DNA from: Vogesella margarita
Lineage (GTDB): Bacteria; Pseudomonadota; Gammaproteobacteria; Burkholderiales; Chromobacteriaceae
Length of the DNA: 64,000 bases
Assembly (NCBI RefSeq): GCF_028548475.1
Contig: NZ_JAQQLE010000010.1
Location: 1-64,000 of the forward strand
Direction of reading: 5' to 3'
Part shown: piece by piece, positions 8,091 through 17,500 of the stretch
Position numbering within the stretch: position 1 is the first letter of the stretch
Layout: every line of letters starts with the position of its first letter
Program-made: the position numbers and the translations under genes
Notes under the pieces: model-generated
Databases searched by the model: none
Told to the model about the DNA's origin: nothing
Seen by the model: the letters and a program-made list of their open reading frames with translations, nothing else

Positions 8091-10178
8091 ATGCATACTT
8101 TTCTGATTGCCCCGATCGGCGTTGACGCCGGCCTGACCTCGGTCTCGCTGGGCCTGATCCGCGCGCTGGAACAGGACGGCCTCAAGGTCGGCTTCGTGAA
8201 ACCGATCGCCCAAGGCAGCGACACCAGCGAGCCGGAACGCTCCACCCACTTCGCCCGCGAGCTGTGCCGCCTCAACGCGCCGGAGCCGCTGCCGATGGAC
8301 CACGCCGAGCACCTACTGAGCCAGGGCCAGCTCGACCAGCTGATGGAAGAGGTGGTGCACCTGTTCCAGCGCGCCTCCGCCGGCGTCGACGTGGTCATCG
8401 TCGAAGGCCTGGTGCAGGACCAGCAACGGGTATTCACCACCTACATCAACAGCAAGATCGCGCGCACGCTGCAGGCGGAAGTGATCCTGGTCGGCGCCGC
8501 CGACCAGCTGCCCAGCCACACGCTGGCGGAACAGCTGGAGATCACCATCCAGGCCTTCGGCGGCCAGCCGCGACAGGTGGCAGGCTACATCCTCAACCGC
8601 CTGCGCCCCGGGCAGGACCCGGCCACGTTGGCCGCAGAGATCACCGAATCCAGCCGCCTGATCCAGAGCCGGCGCATCGCCTGCCTTGGCGGCATCCCGT
8701 TCGAGCCGGAGCTGCTGGCACCGCGCACGCTGGACGTGGCCAACTACCTGAAAGCCAAGCTGCTGCACGCCGGCCAGCTGACGCGCCGCCGCGTGCGCAG
8801 TATTTCGGTGATGGCGCGCTCGGTGCCGCACATCGTCGAGCTGCTCAAGCCCGGCGCGCTGATCATCACTCCCGGCGACCGCGAGGACATCGTGCTCGCC
8901 ACCGCGATGGCGACCATGAACGGCGTGCCGCTGGCCGGCCTGTTGCTGACCTGCGACGCCGAGCCGGACCCGCGCGTGGCGCAGCTATGCCACAAGGCAT
9001 TCACCAGCGGCCTGCCGGTGCTGTCCATCGACACCAACACCCTGGAAACCGCGACCCTGATCTCGACCATGAGCCGCCAAGTGCCGGCCGACGACATGGA
9101 ACGCATGGAGCGGGTGGTCGATTTCGTCGCCGAGCGCATCAGCACCAGCCAGCTGCGCCAGCGCATCGGCGAACACCACGAGAAGCGGCTGTCGCCGCCG
9201 GCCTTCCGCTACCAGCTGATGGAAAAGGCACGCCGTGCCGCCAAGCGCATCGTGCTGCCGGAAGGCAACGAGCCGCGCACGGTGCGCGCCGCCGCCATCT
9301 GCCACGAGAAGGGCATCGCACGCTGCGTGCTGCTGGGCGAACGCCAGGAGATCCTGCAGGTGGCCGAGGCGCAGGGCATCACCCTGCCCGCCGGCATCGA
9401 GATCGTCGACCCCAACGAGGTGCGCGCACGTTACGTACCGCCGATGGTGGAACTGCGCAAGAGCAAGGGCCTGAACGCGCCGATGGCCGAACAGCAGCTA
9501 GAAGACAATGTGGTGATGGGCACCATGATGCTGGCGCTGAACGAGGTCGACGGCCTGGTGTCCGGAGCGGTGCACACCACCGCCAACACCATCCGCCCGG
9601 CGCTGCAGCTGATCAAGACCGCGCCGGAGGCCAAGCTGGTTTCCAGCGTGTTCTTCATGCTGATGCCGGACCAGGTCTACGTGTACGGCGACTGCGCGGT
9701 GAACCCGGACCCGAGCGCGGAAGAGCTGGCCGATATCGCGATCCAGAGCGCGGACTCCGCCGCCGCCTTCGGCATTCCGCCACGGGTGGCGATGATCTCC
9801 TACTCCACCGGCTCCTCTGGCAGCGGCGACGACGTGGAAAAAGTGCGCGAGGCCACCCGCATCGCGCGCGCGAAGCGCCCGGACCTGCTGATCGACGGCC
9901 CGATGCAGTACGACGCGGCATCGGTAGAGTCGGTCGGCCGCCAGAAGGCACCGGACAGCCCGGTGGCCGGTCGCGCCACCGTGTTCGTGTTCCCGGACCT
10001 CAACACCGGCAACACCACCTACAAGGCGGTGCAGCGCTCCGCCGGCGTGGTGTCGGTGGGGCCGATGCTGCAGGGCCTGCGCAAGCCGGTGAACGACCTG
10101 TCGCGCGGCGCACTGGTGGACGACATCGTCTACACCATCGCGCTGACCGCGATCCAGGCCGACCAGTTCAGCCGCTGA
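8091..10178 (+). CDS. pta: Phosphate acetyltransferase, long form
   Basis: 695 aa, the long enterobacterial-type Pta. It converts acetyl-CoA + phosphate to acetyl phosphate + CoA and with AckA forms the acetate/acetyl-phosphate node. The N-terminal part is a P-loop-like/BioD-like region (FLIAPIGVDAGLTSVSLGL) plus a DRTGG domain (about 220-330). The catalytic PTA_PTB domain is about 375-695, with conserved YSTGSSGSG and DGPMQYDAA segments. GAGGAGG before the ATG overlaps the ackA stop, so the pair is one operon. An intrinsic terminator follows. Confidence 0.97.
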   Translation: MHTFLIAPIGVDAGLTSVSLGLIRALEQDGLKVGFVKPIAQGSDTSEPERSTHFARELCRLNAPEPLPMDHAEHLLSQGQLDQLMEEVVHLFQRASAGVDVVIVEGLVQDQQRVFTTYINSKIARTLQAEVILVGAADQLPSHTLAEQLEITIQAFGGQPRQVAGYILNRLRPGQDPATLAAEITESSRLIQSRRIACLGGIPFEPELLAPRTLDVANYLKAKLLHAGQLTRRRVRSISVMARSVPHIVELLKPGALIITPGDREDIVLATAMATMNGVPLAGLLLTCDAEPDPRVAQLCHKAFTSGLPVLSIDTNTLETATLISTMSRQVPADDMERMERVVDFVAERISTSQLRQRIGEHHEKRLSPPAFRYQLMEKARRAAKRIVLPEGNEPRTVRAAAICHEKGIARCVLLGERQEILQVAEAQGITLPAGIEIVDPNEVRARYVPPMVELRKSKGLNAPMAEQQLEDNVVMGTMMLALNEVDGLVSGAVHTTANTIRPALQLIKTAPEAKLVSSVFFMLMPDQVYVYGDCAVNPDPSAEELADIAIQSADSAAAFGIPPRVAMISYSTGSSGSGDDVEKVREATRIARAKRPDLLIDGPMQYDAASVESVGRQKAPDSPVAGRATVFVFPDLNTGNTTYKAVQRSAGVVSVGPMLQGLRKPVNDLSRGALVDDIVYTIALTAIQADQFSR

Positions 10179-10205
10179 ACGCCCGTCGCGACACCCGCCC
10201 ACCCC

Positions 10206-10236
10206 GCCCGGTCATGCCTGCATGACCGGGCTTTTT
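10206..10236 (+). terminator. Rho-independent terminator of ackA-pta
   Basis: Perfect 11-bp stem GCCCGGTCATG/CATGACCGGGC (10206-10216, 10221-10231) with a 4-base loop and a T run, 28 bases past the pta stop. Confidence 0.9.
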
Positions 10237-10297
10237 CATGGCGGCCAGCCTTGTAAACCCATGACGCAACAAATGAAAGCACGCGTTCGGCACTCGC

Positions 10298-10326
10298 TTG
10301 ATGGTTTCAAACAACTGTTTTAGTAT
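10298..10326 (+). promoter_or_regulatory. Candidate sigma-70 promoter for the chemoreceptor at 10413
   Basis: TTGATG (10298-10303), 17-base spacer, TAGTAT (10321-10326), in an AT-richer stretch 87 bases upstream of the start codon. Pattern match only; no sigma-28 type site was seen. Confidence 0.4.
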
Positions 10327-10412
10327 CGATCCCGCTTTTATAAAAATCATAACGATAAAACGTGCCCGCGCCGCCACGGCCACAGCGCACGACACAACGC
10401 GAGGAAACACAG

Positions 10413-11891
10413 ATGTCTTTGAACAGCATCACCGAGTGGTTCATTCCGGACAGCGTCCGGCAATCCCCGGACACCCTGATCCGGGCCCGTACCGTCATCA
10501 GCGTTGGCCTGCTGGCCGGCACCATCGCCCCGCTGTTTGCCCTCTCCTACTTCAAGCTGCACCACCCGGCGATGGGCAGCGGCATCCTCGTCGGCGGCCT
10601 GGCGCTATTGCTGGGGCCACTACTGCTCAGGCTCAGCGGCGCGCTACGCCTGGTCGCCGAGTGCATCGTGCTGTCGATGTTCGGCATGGTCAGCTGGATG
10701 GTGTACGTCAACGGCGGCATCCTCTCCACCAGCATCATGTGGTTCGCCATCATCCCGTTTGCCGCCATCTTCGTCAGCGGCCGCCGCTCCGGCATCGTGT
10801 GGACGCTGCTGAGCTTTGCCATGATCGGGCTGATGTTCGCGCTCAGCGCCGCCGGCGAGATCCCGGCGTCGCCTATCCCGCACAGCGAGTTGCCGGCGCT
10901 GCAGGCCAAGTCACTGATCGGCCTGACGCTGGTGATCCTGGCGCTGGGGCTGTCCTACGAACGCGCGAAGTCGCGCTCCTTCGAGAAGCTGGAATCGGCA
11001 CGCGAGGAGGCCGAACGCGCCACCGCGGCGATGAAGCAGATGATGGCGCAGGTCACCCGCCTGCTCGATGCCGCCGAGAGCGAGAGCCGCGACATCGCCA
11101 GCAGCACCCAGCTGATGGCGCGCACCATGTCCGAGCAGCGCCACCGTGCCGACACCATGGTCGCCATCGCGCAGCAGATGGCGGTCACCACCAGCCAGAA
11201 CACCGAGCAGTCGCTGAGCGCCACCAGCATGGCCGATACCGCCGGCCAGGCGGCCAGCGCCGGCGGCGCCGCGATGGACGCCGCGGTGCAGCAGCTTAAC
11301 CAGGCCGGCACGGTCATCGCCCGCGCCGCCGAGCGCATGGAAGACCTCGGCCAGCGCAGCACCGAGGTGGGCGGCATCGTGCAGCTGATCCGCGACATCG
11401 CCGACCAGACCAATCTGCTGGCGCTGAACGCGGCGATCGAGGCCGCCCGCGCCGGCGAGCTGGGCCGCGGCTTCGCCGTGGTCGCCGACGAGGTTCGCAA
11501 GCTGGCCGAGCGCACCCAGGGCGCAACGCTGGACATCGAACAGAAGATCCAGCTGATCGTGAACGGCACCCACCAGGCGATCGACGCGATCCGCGAAGGC
11601 AACGCGCAGATGCGCAGCGGCCGCGAGAACACCGTCGACGCGCAACAGCGGCTGTCCGGCATCATCGGCGACACCCACGCGCTGGTCGGCCTGCTGCGTC
11701 AGGTGTCACAGGCGGGGCAGAGCCAGAACGACGGCTTTGCCCGGTTTGCCGGCGACATCAGCGCCGTCGGCGACGCCACCCGCAGCCTGTCCGGCGAAAC
11801 CGACACCATCGCCCACGCCACGGTGCGGCTGGACCAGCTGATGGCGGAGCTGGGCGACAGTGTGCGCCAGTTCCGCGGCATCGCCGCCTGA
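10413..11891 (+). CDS. Methyl-accepting chemotaxis protein with a membrane-embedded sensor region
   Basis: 492 aa from the ATG at 10413 (GAGGA just upstream). The first ~190 residues are about six hydrophobic segments with no sizeable periplasmic domain, so sensing probably happens within or near the membrane. No clear HAMP domain is seen. The cytoplasmic signalling rod has the conserved hairpin tip ([23 protein letters not shown]...[16 protein letters not shown]) at about 325-375. It would couple to CheA/CheW, encoded elsewhere. The TGA stop is directly followed by a MITE-like repeat. The ligand is unknown. Confidence 0.9.
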   Translation: MSLNSITEWFIPDSVRQSPDTLIRARTVISVGLLAGTIAPLFALSYFKLHHPAMGSGILVGGLALLLGPLLLRLSGALRLVAECIVLSMFGMVSWMVYVNGGILSTSIMWFAIIPFAAIFVSGRRSGIVWTLLSFAMIGLMFALSAAGEIPASPIPHSELPALQAKSLIGLTLVILALGLSYERAKSRSFEKLESAREEAERATAAMKQMMAQVTRLLDAAESESRDIASSTQLMARTMSEQRHRADTMVAIAQQMAVTTSQNTEQSLSATSMADTAGQAASAGGAAMDAAVQQLNQAGTVIARAAERMEDLGQRSTEVGGIVQLIRDIADQTNLLALNAAIEAARAGELGRGFAVVADEVRKLAERTQGATLDIEQKIQLIVNGTHQAIDAIREGNAQMRSGRENTVDAQQRLSGIIGDTHALVGLLRQVSQAGQSQNDGFARFAGDISAVGDATRSLSGETDTIAHATVRLDQLMAELGDSVRQFRGIAA

Positions 11892-12042
11892 GAACCTGTT
11901 CAATGTCTGCTGTGACTGATTTCAACGGGGCGATACCGAGTTGAAAACGCCTTTGGCATACTTGTTTATATCCAGCTCAACTCCGCTTCCTCAGCCGTTT
12001 TCGCCTTGTCTTGCTCTAGCTCGCGAGACCTTGAACAGGTTC
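11892..12042 (-). mobile_element. MITE-like repeat, copy 1 (151 bp)
   Basis: Perfect 12-bp terminal inverted repeats (GAACCTGTTCAA / TTGAACAGGTTC), flanked by TGA on both sides (11889-11891 is the chemoreceptor stop; 12043-12045). No coding capacity. Same family as 14314-14464 (same length, opposite orientation) and 24658-24797. All three share a core around GACAAGGCGAAAACGGCTGA (here on minus) and an imperfect internal palindrome. Confidence 0.75.
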
Positions 12043-12056
12043 TGACAACGCCCGCC

Positions 12057-12088
12057 AAAACAAAAGCCGCCCGGGGAAACCGGGCGGC
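12057..12088 (-). terminator. Rho-independent terminator of the HAD gene
   Basis: 9-bp stem GCCGCCCGG/CCGGGCGGC (12066-12074, 12080-12088), followed on the minus strand by TTTTGTTTT (12065-12057), 29 bases past the stop at 12117. Confidence 0.85.
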
Positions 12089-12116
12089 TCTGTCATTCAG
12101 TGTTCGATTACCGCGC

Positions 12117-12911
12117 TCAGACGGCGTGCACGGCGAAGCGGCTCTCCAGCAGTGCCGCCACCGCCGACTCGGCGTGGTGGCCGATGTGCCGCCCGTGCGG
12201 CACCTGTTGCCGCAGATGCTGGCTGGCATTGGCCATCAGGTGCGGGTGGCCGACCAGCTGCAGCATCTCGACGTCGTTCATCGCGTCGCCAAATGCCGCG
12301 CAATCCTCTGCCGCGATGTCCATGCCGGCCAGCAGCCGCTGCAGCGCCAGGCCCTTGCTCACGCCCGGCGCCATCACTTCCAGATAGCAATCCTGCGAAT
12401 AGGTCAGCGCCAGCTGGCCATCGAAGCGGTAGCGGATGTCCTGCTCCACCAGCCGCAGCTGCGCCGGATCGCCGCAATAGATGATCTTGGCCACGTCGCG
12501 GCCGTGGTAGTCGGCGAGGCTGGCGTGCACCTCGGCGCGGTCGAGATAGCCGTTGAGCGAGCCGGTGTAGCGGCAGGCCAGTTTGCGGTCGTCCAGGTAC
12601 AGCGCCAGCTCCACGTCGCGCACCAGTGCCGGCTGCACCAGCTTTTGCACCAGCGCCGGCGCCAGGTTGGCCGCAGCCAGCGGCGTGCCATCCGCCGCGT
12701 GCACCCGCGCGCCGTTTGAGCTGATCACGCTGACCGGCAACTCGATACCGTCCAGCAGGAACTGCACGTCACGGTAGTGGCGGCCGGTGGCGATGATCAG
12801 CCGGCAGCCGGCGGCGTGGGCGCGCTGCAGGGCGGCGACGCTGCGCGGGGTGATGCGGGATTCGGCATCCAGCAAGGTGCCGTCAAGATCGGTAGCAATG
12901 GCGCGGAACAT
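12117..12911 (-). CDS. Cof-type HAD-superfamily hydrolase (sugar-phosphatase type)
   Basis: 264 aa. HAD motif I is near residues 7-12 (TDLDGTLLD), motif II IIATGR near 40, and motif IV FGDAMNDVEML near 210; a C2-type cap domain lies between. Family members dephosphorylate sugar phosphates, flavin or vitamin B6 phosphates in the cytoplasm; the substrate cannot be read here. Start chosen at 12911, with GGAGA ten bases upstream. It is divergent from a DeoR-family regulator across 166 bases, an arrangement that suggests sugar-phosphate-responsive control of this phosphatase. Confidence 0.88.
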   Translation of the reverse strand: MFRAIATDLDGTLLDAESRITPRSVAALQRAHAAGCRLIIATGRHYRDVQFLLDGIELPVSVISSNGARVHAADGTPLAAANLAPALVQKLVQPALVRDVELALYLDDRKLACRYTGSLNGYLDRAEVHASLADYHGRDVAKIIYCGDPAQLRLVEQDIRYRFDGQLALTYSQDCYLEVMAPGVSKGLALQRLLAGMDIAAEDCAAFGDAMNDVEMLQLVGHPHLMANASQHLRQQVPHGRHIGHHAESAVAALLESRFAVHAV

Positions 12912-12943
12912 GGCAGTCTCCAAAAAATGGCAACAACAGGCAT

Positions 12944-13051
12944 GATTGTGCACCTTCACGAACAAAAACGCAAACAATCGTGCAACAATCGGCAGAAATA
13001 GCGCCTGGAATCGCGCAGGATTTGACCGAGACTGCACACTACTGCACGATG
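12944..13051. promoter_or_regulatory. Candidate DeoR-family operators, three copies of an (A/G)ATYGTGCA word
   Basis: GATTGTGCA (12944-12952), AATCGTGCA (12976-12984, 32 bases or about three helical turns away) and, inverted, TGCACGATG (13043-13051). A shorter related ACTGCAC repeat is at 13031-13037. They lie between the divergent HAD and DeoR genes. Assignment to the regulator is inference. Confidence 0.4.
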
Positions 13052-13077
13052 TTGCCTGTTTTCACCGAGGCCGCCCC

Positions 13078-13875
13078 ATGAGCACCGAAGCACGCAAAGA
13101 ACGTCCACCGGCGATCGCCCTGCCCAGCGACCGCCACCAGTACATCCGCCAGCGGCTGCAACAGGAAGGCCGCGTACTGGCCGCCGAGCTCGCGCAGACG
13201 CTGGGCGTGTCCGAGGACTCCATCCGCCGCGACCTGCGCGAACTGGCCGCCACCGGCATCTGCCAGCGCGTGTACGGCGGCGCCATCGCGATGACGCCCA
13301 ACACCGGCAGCTTTATCGAACGCAGCCACGAAAACGTGGCGCGCAAGGCAAGGTTGGCCGCAACGGCGGTGCGCCTGCTGCAGCCGGGACAGTTCGTGTT
13401 CCTCGACGCCGGCACCACCAATCTGGAAATCGCGCGCGCGCTGCCGGACATGCCGCTGACGGTGGCCACCAACTCGATCCCGATCGCCGCGGCGCTGTTC
13501 GGCCGCAGCCAGTTCGAGGTGCTGGTGATCGGCGGGCGCATGGATCACCGCGTCGGCGGCACGCTGGGCAGCATCCCGACGCTGGCGGTGCAGGACATGC
13601 GCCCCGACCTGTGCTTCCTCGGCACCTGCTCGGTGGACATCGAACTGGGCGTCGGCACCACCCTCGCCGAGGAAGCGGCGTTCAAGCGCGTGCTGGTCGG
13701 CCAGTGCAACCAGATCGTGCTCGCCGTCACCAACGAGAAGCTCGGCACCGCGTCGCCGTTCGCGGTGGCCGGCATGCGCGACATCGGCCGGCTGGTGATC
13801 GAGGCCGACGCCGAGCCGCACAAGCTGGCCAGCCTGCAGCACAGCGGCGTGCCGCTGCTGATCGCCGACCAGTAG
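13078..13875 (+). CDS. DeoR/GlpR family transcriptional regulator
   Basis: 265 aa from the ATG at 13078 (GAGG upstream). N-terminal winged helix at about 20-75 (RLQQEGRVLAAELAQTLGVS, SIRRDLRELAATG), then the DeoR sugar-phosphate-sensing domain (about 85-250) with FLDAGTTNLEIAR and LGTCSVDIELGVGT, the phosphosugar-binding loops of an isomerase-like fold. It usually acts as a repressor released by a sugar phosphate. It is divergent from the HAD phosphatase, its most likely target together with itself. An uptake-like word encodes LAA in ARLAATAV. Confidence 0.9.
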   Translation: MSTEARKERPPAIALPSDRHQYIRQRLQQEGRVLAAELAQTLGVSEDSIRRDLRELAATGICQRVYGGAIAMTPNTGSFIERSHENVARKARLAATAVRLLQPGQFVFLDAGTTNLEIARALPDMPLTVATNSIPIAAALFGRSQFEVLVIGGRMDHRVGGTLGSIPTLAVQDMRPDLCFLGTCSVDIELGVGTTLAEEAAFKRVLVGQCNQIVLAVTNEKLGTASPFAVAGMRDIGRLVIEADAEPHKLASLQHSGVPLLIADQ

Positions 13876-13909
13876 CCGGCAAGCGCTGGCCGCCGGCGGG
13901 CGCAGCCGC

Positions 13910-13915
13910 TACACT
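13910..13915 (+). promoter_or_regulatory. Candidate -10 box for the glutaredoxin-like gene
   Basis: TACACT about 30 bases upstream of the ATG at 13945, in the short gap after the regulator gene. No convincing -35. Weak evidence. Confidence 0.3.
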
Positions 13916-13944
13916 GGCGGCCAATTTTCCCACCGGATTTCACC

Positions 13945-14313
13945 ATGCTGATCAAAGCCCTGCGCCTCGTGCTAGGCAACACCATCGTTGCCGCCGATTA
14001 CCTCACCCGCCCGCGCAAGCTGCGCCGCGATGCCGCCAACCAGCAGCGCGTCGACGCCGCCGCGGCCAAACTGGCGCTGTACCAGTTCCGCGCCTGCCCG
14101 TTCTGCGTCAAGACCCGCCGCGTGTTGCATCGTCTCAACGTGCCGGTGGCGCTGCGCGACGCGAAAAACAATGCCGCGCACCGCGACGAGCTGCTGCAAG
14201 GCGGCGGCAAGATCCAGGTGCCGTGCCTGCGTATCGAGCAGGATGGCAAGGTGCAGTGGCTGTACGAATCGAAAGCCATCCGCGGCTATCTGGAACAGCA
14301 CTTCGCCGCCTGA
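13945..14313 (+). CDS. Glutaredoxin-like / GST N-terminal domain protein
   Basis: 122 aa. After a ~40-residue basic leader with a hydrophobic start (MLIKALRLVLGNTIVAADYL, possibly a membrane anchor) comes a thioredoxin fold with the glutaredoxin active site CPFC at about 52-55. A conserved cis-proline segment (IQVPCLRIEQDG) and a LYESKAIRGYL helix follow. It probably works as a glutathione-dependent disulfide reductase. The TGA stop is directly followed by a MITE-like repeat. Confidence 0.85.
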   Translation: MLIKALRLVLGNTIVAADYLTRPRKLRRDAANQQRVDAAAAKLALYQFRACPFCVKTRRVLHRLNVPVALRDAKNNAAHRDELLQGGGKIQVPCLRIEQDGKVQWLYESKAIRGYLEQHFAA

Positions 14314-14464
14314 GAACCTGTTCAAAGTCTCGCGCGCTCACGTGAGACAAGGCGAAAACGGCTGAGGAAGCGGCATTGAGCTGGATATAAACAGGCATGC
14401 CGAAGCCGTTTTCAACGCCGTATCGCCCCATTGAAATCAGTCGCAGCAGACATTGAACCGGTTC
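14314..14464 (+). mobile_element. MITE-like repeat, copy 2 (151 bp)
   Basis: Ends GAACCTGTTCAA and TTGAACCGGTTC (one mismatch in 12), flanked by TGA on both sides (14311-14313, the stop codon of the preceding gene, and 14465-14467). Same length as copy 1 and clearly homologous along its length in the opposite orientation. No transposase. Confidence 0.75.
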
Positions 14465-14471
14465 TGACGCC

Positions 14472-14496
14472 CGGGCGGGCCGACACGGCCCGCCCG
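14472..14496 (+). terminator. Strong GC hairpin without a T run
   Basis: 11-bp stem CGGGCGGGCCG/CGGCCCGCCCG with a 3-base loop, just past the MITE and before the hrpA promoter. It probably ends transcription of the glutaredoxin-like gene, but the missing T run makes that unsure. Confidence 0.4.
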
Positions 14497-14515
14497 TCTC
14501 GCCCCCATGCCACTC

Positions 14516-14524
14516 TGCTATACT
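14516..14524 (+). promoter_or_regulatory. Extended -10 promoter for hrpA
   Basis: TGC-TATACT (14516-14524), an extended -10 element about 37 bases upstream of the hrpA ATG, with no clear -35. Confidence 0.5.
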
Positions 14525-14560
14525 GTCGCCCTTTTGCAGCCCGCTCTTTAGAAGCCACGC

Positions 14561-17500
14561 ATGACCACCACCGCCACCCCCGCCGCCCTGAAAGCCGCCC
14601 TGTCCACCTGCCTGCTGCGCGACCGCCCGCCGCTGAAACGCAAGCTGCAGGACGCCGAGCAGCGCCTGCGCAAGAACCAGCCGTCTGACAAGCTGCTGCA
14701 GGACATCGCCGCGCAGATCGCCCGCTCCGCCGGTCGCGCCGCCGCGCGCGCCGAACACCGGCCGCGGCCAACGTTTGACGACGCGCTGCCGGTCAACCAG
14801 AAGCTGGACGACATCAAGGCGGCGATTGCGGCCAACCAGGTGGTGATCATCTGCGGCGAGACCGGCTCCGGCAAGACCACGCAGCTGCCGAAGATCTGCC
14901 TGGAGCTGGGACGCGGTGTGTACGGCCTGATCGGCCACACCCAGCCGCGCAGGTTGGCCGCACGCTCGGTGGCAACCCGTATCGCGCAGGAGTTGGGATC
15001 GGAGCTGGGCACCCACGTCGGTTTCAAGGTGCGCTTCAACGACAAGCAGTCCGAGCGCAACGTGATCAAGCTGATGACCGACGGCATCCTGCTGGCGGAA
15101 ACGCAGACCGACCGTTACCTGGAAGCCTACGACACCATCATCATCGACGAGGCGCACGAACGCAGCCTCAACATCGACTTCCTGCTTGGCTACCTGAAGC
15201 AGCTGCTGCCGCGCCGGCCGGACCTGAAGGTGATCATCACCTCGGCCACCATCGACGCCGACCGCTTCGCCCGCCACTTCGACGGCGCGCCGGTGCTGGA
15301 AGTCTCCGGCCGCACCTACCCGGTGGAAGTGCGCTACCGGCCGCTGAAACAGCGCGACGAGGACGAGCGCGAGGTGGAGATGGAAGACGCCATCGTCGAC
15401 GCCGTCGACGAAATCTCGCGCCACGGCTCTGGCGACATCCTGGTGTTCCTGCCGGGCGAGCGCGAAATCCGCGACACCGCCGACAAGCTGCGCCGCAGCG
15501 GCATCCGCCACTACGAGATCCTGCCGCTGTTCGCGCGCCTCAGTAACGAGGACCAGCAGAAGATTTTCAAGCCGTCCGGCGGACGCCGCATCGTGCTGGC
15601 CACCAACGTGGCCGAGACCTCGCTCACCGTGCCGGGCATCAAGTACGTGATTGACACCGGCCTTGCCCGCATCAAGCGCTACAGCCCGCGCGCCAAGGTC
15701 GAGCAATTACAAGTAGAGAAAATCTCGCAGGCCGCCGCGCGCCAGCGTGCCGGCCGATGCGGCCGTATCGAGGCCGGCGTCTGCGTGCGGCTGTACGCCG
15801 AGGACGACTTCAACGCCCGTCCAGCGTTTACCGATCCGGAGATCGTGCGCTCCAGCCTGGCGGCGGTGATCCTGCGCATGGCTGCGCTGCGCCTGGGCAA
15901 GGTCGACGAATTCCCGTTCATCGAGCCGCCGTCCAGCCGCCTGATCGCCGACGGCTATCAGGTGTTGCAGGAGCTGGGCGCGGTGGACGAGCAGCTGCAG
16001 CTGACGCCGGTCGGCACCGAGCTCGCGCGCATTCCGGTCGACCCCAAGGTTGGCCGCATGCTGCTGGCCGGGCGCGAGCACCACTGCGTGCGCGAGGTGC
16101 TGATCATCGCCGCCGGGCTGTCGATCCAGGACCCGCGCGAGCGGCCGTTCGAGGCGCGCGAGGCCGCCGACCGCGCGCAGGCGCGCTTCAATGACGAGAA
16201 GTCCGATTTCCTGTCTTACCTGCACCTGTGGGACTTCTTCAGCAACGCGCTGGCCAACAAGCAGAGCAACCGCCAGCTGGTGAACCTGTGCCACGAGCAC
16301 TTCCTGTCCCACATCCGCCTGCGCGAGTGGCGCGAGTTGCACGCGCAGCTGGCCGATATCGCCAGCGAGCTGAACCTGATCGAGAAAGACAAGGCGCACG
16401 CGCCGGCGGCTGCGGCCAACCCCGAGACCACGCCGAAGAAACGCGCTCAGGCCGATCTGGTGGCCTACGAGAAGCTGCACAAGGCGCTGCTGACCGGCCT
16501 GATCGGCAACATCGGCATGAAGTCGCAGGAGAGCGACGACTACACCGGCGCGCGCGGCGGCAGCTTCCTGGTCTTCCCCGGTACCGGCCTGAAGAAGGTG
16601 CGCCCGAAGTGGATCGTCACCGCCGAGCTGGTGGAAACCACCAAGCTATACGGCCGCTGTGTGGCACGCATCGAGCCTGAGTGGGTGGAGGCCGTCGCGC
16701 CGCACCTGGTCAAGCTGCACCACTTCGAGCCGCACTGGGAAAAGTCGCGCGGCGAGGTGGTGGCCAGCGAGCGCGTGACGCTGTTCGGCCTGACGCTGAT
16801 CCCGCGCCGCCCGGTCAGCTACGGCCGCATCGCGCCGGAGGAGGCGCGCGAGCTGTTCATCCGCGGCGCACTGGTGGCGATGGAGTACGTGAGCAACGCG
16901 CCGTTCTTCCAGCGCAACCAGCAGCTGATCCGCGAGGTGGAACAGCTGGAGCACAAGGCGCGGCGCCAGGACGTGCTGGTGGACGAGGACGCGCTGTACG
17001 CATTCTACGCCGAGCGTCTTGGGCCAGGCGTGGTGGATGCCGCCAGCTTCGAGGCCTGGCGCAAGGAAGCGGAACAGCAGAATCCGAAGATCCTGTTCCT
17101 GACCCGCGACGAGCTGATGCGCCACGCCGCCGAGCACGTGTCGGAAAACCAGTTCCCCGAGTGGCGCGAGCTGGCCGAGAGCCGCTGCCGCCTGCGCTAC
17201 CGTTTCGAGCCGAACCATCCGCTCGACGGCGTCACCATCGACCTGCCGCTGGCGGTGCTCAACACCCTGCAACCGGCCGAGTTCGAGTGGCTGGTGCCGG
17301 GCATGATCCGCGAAAAGCTGCAGGCGATGATCAAGGCGCTGCCCAAACAGATTCGCCGCTGCTGCGTACCGGTGCCGGATTTCGTGACCCAGTTCCTGCT
17401 GAGCAATCCGGACACCCAGCAGCCGATCGCACCGCAGCTGGCGCACTTCATCCTGCGCCACACCGGCGGGCTGAAGGTCGATCCGCTGGCGTTCAGCCAG

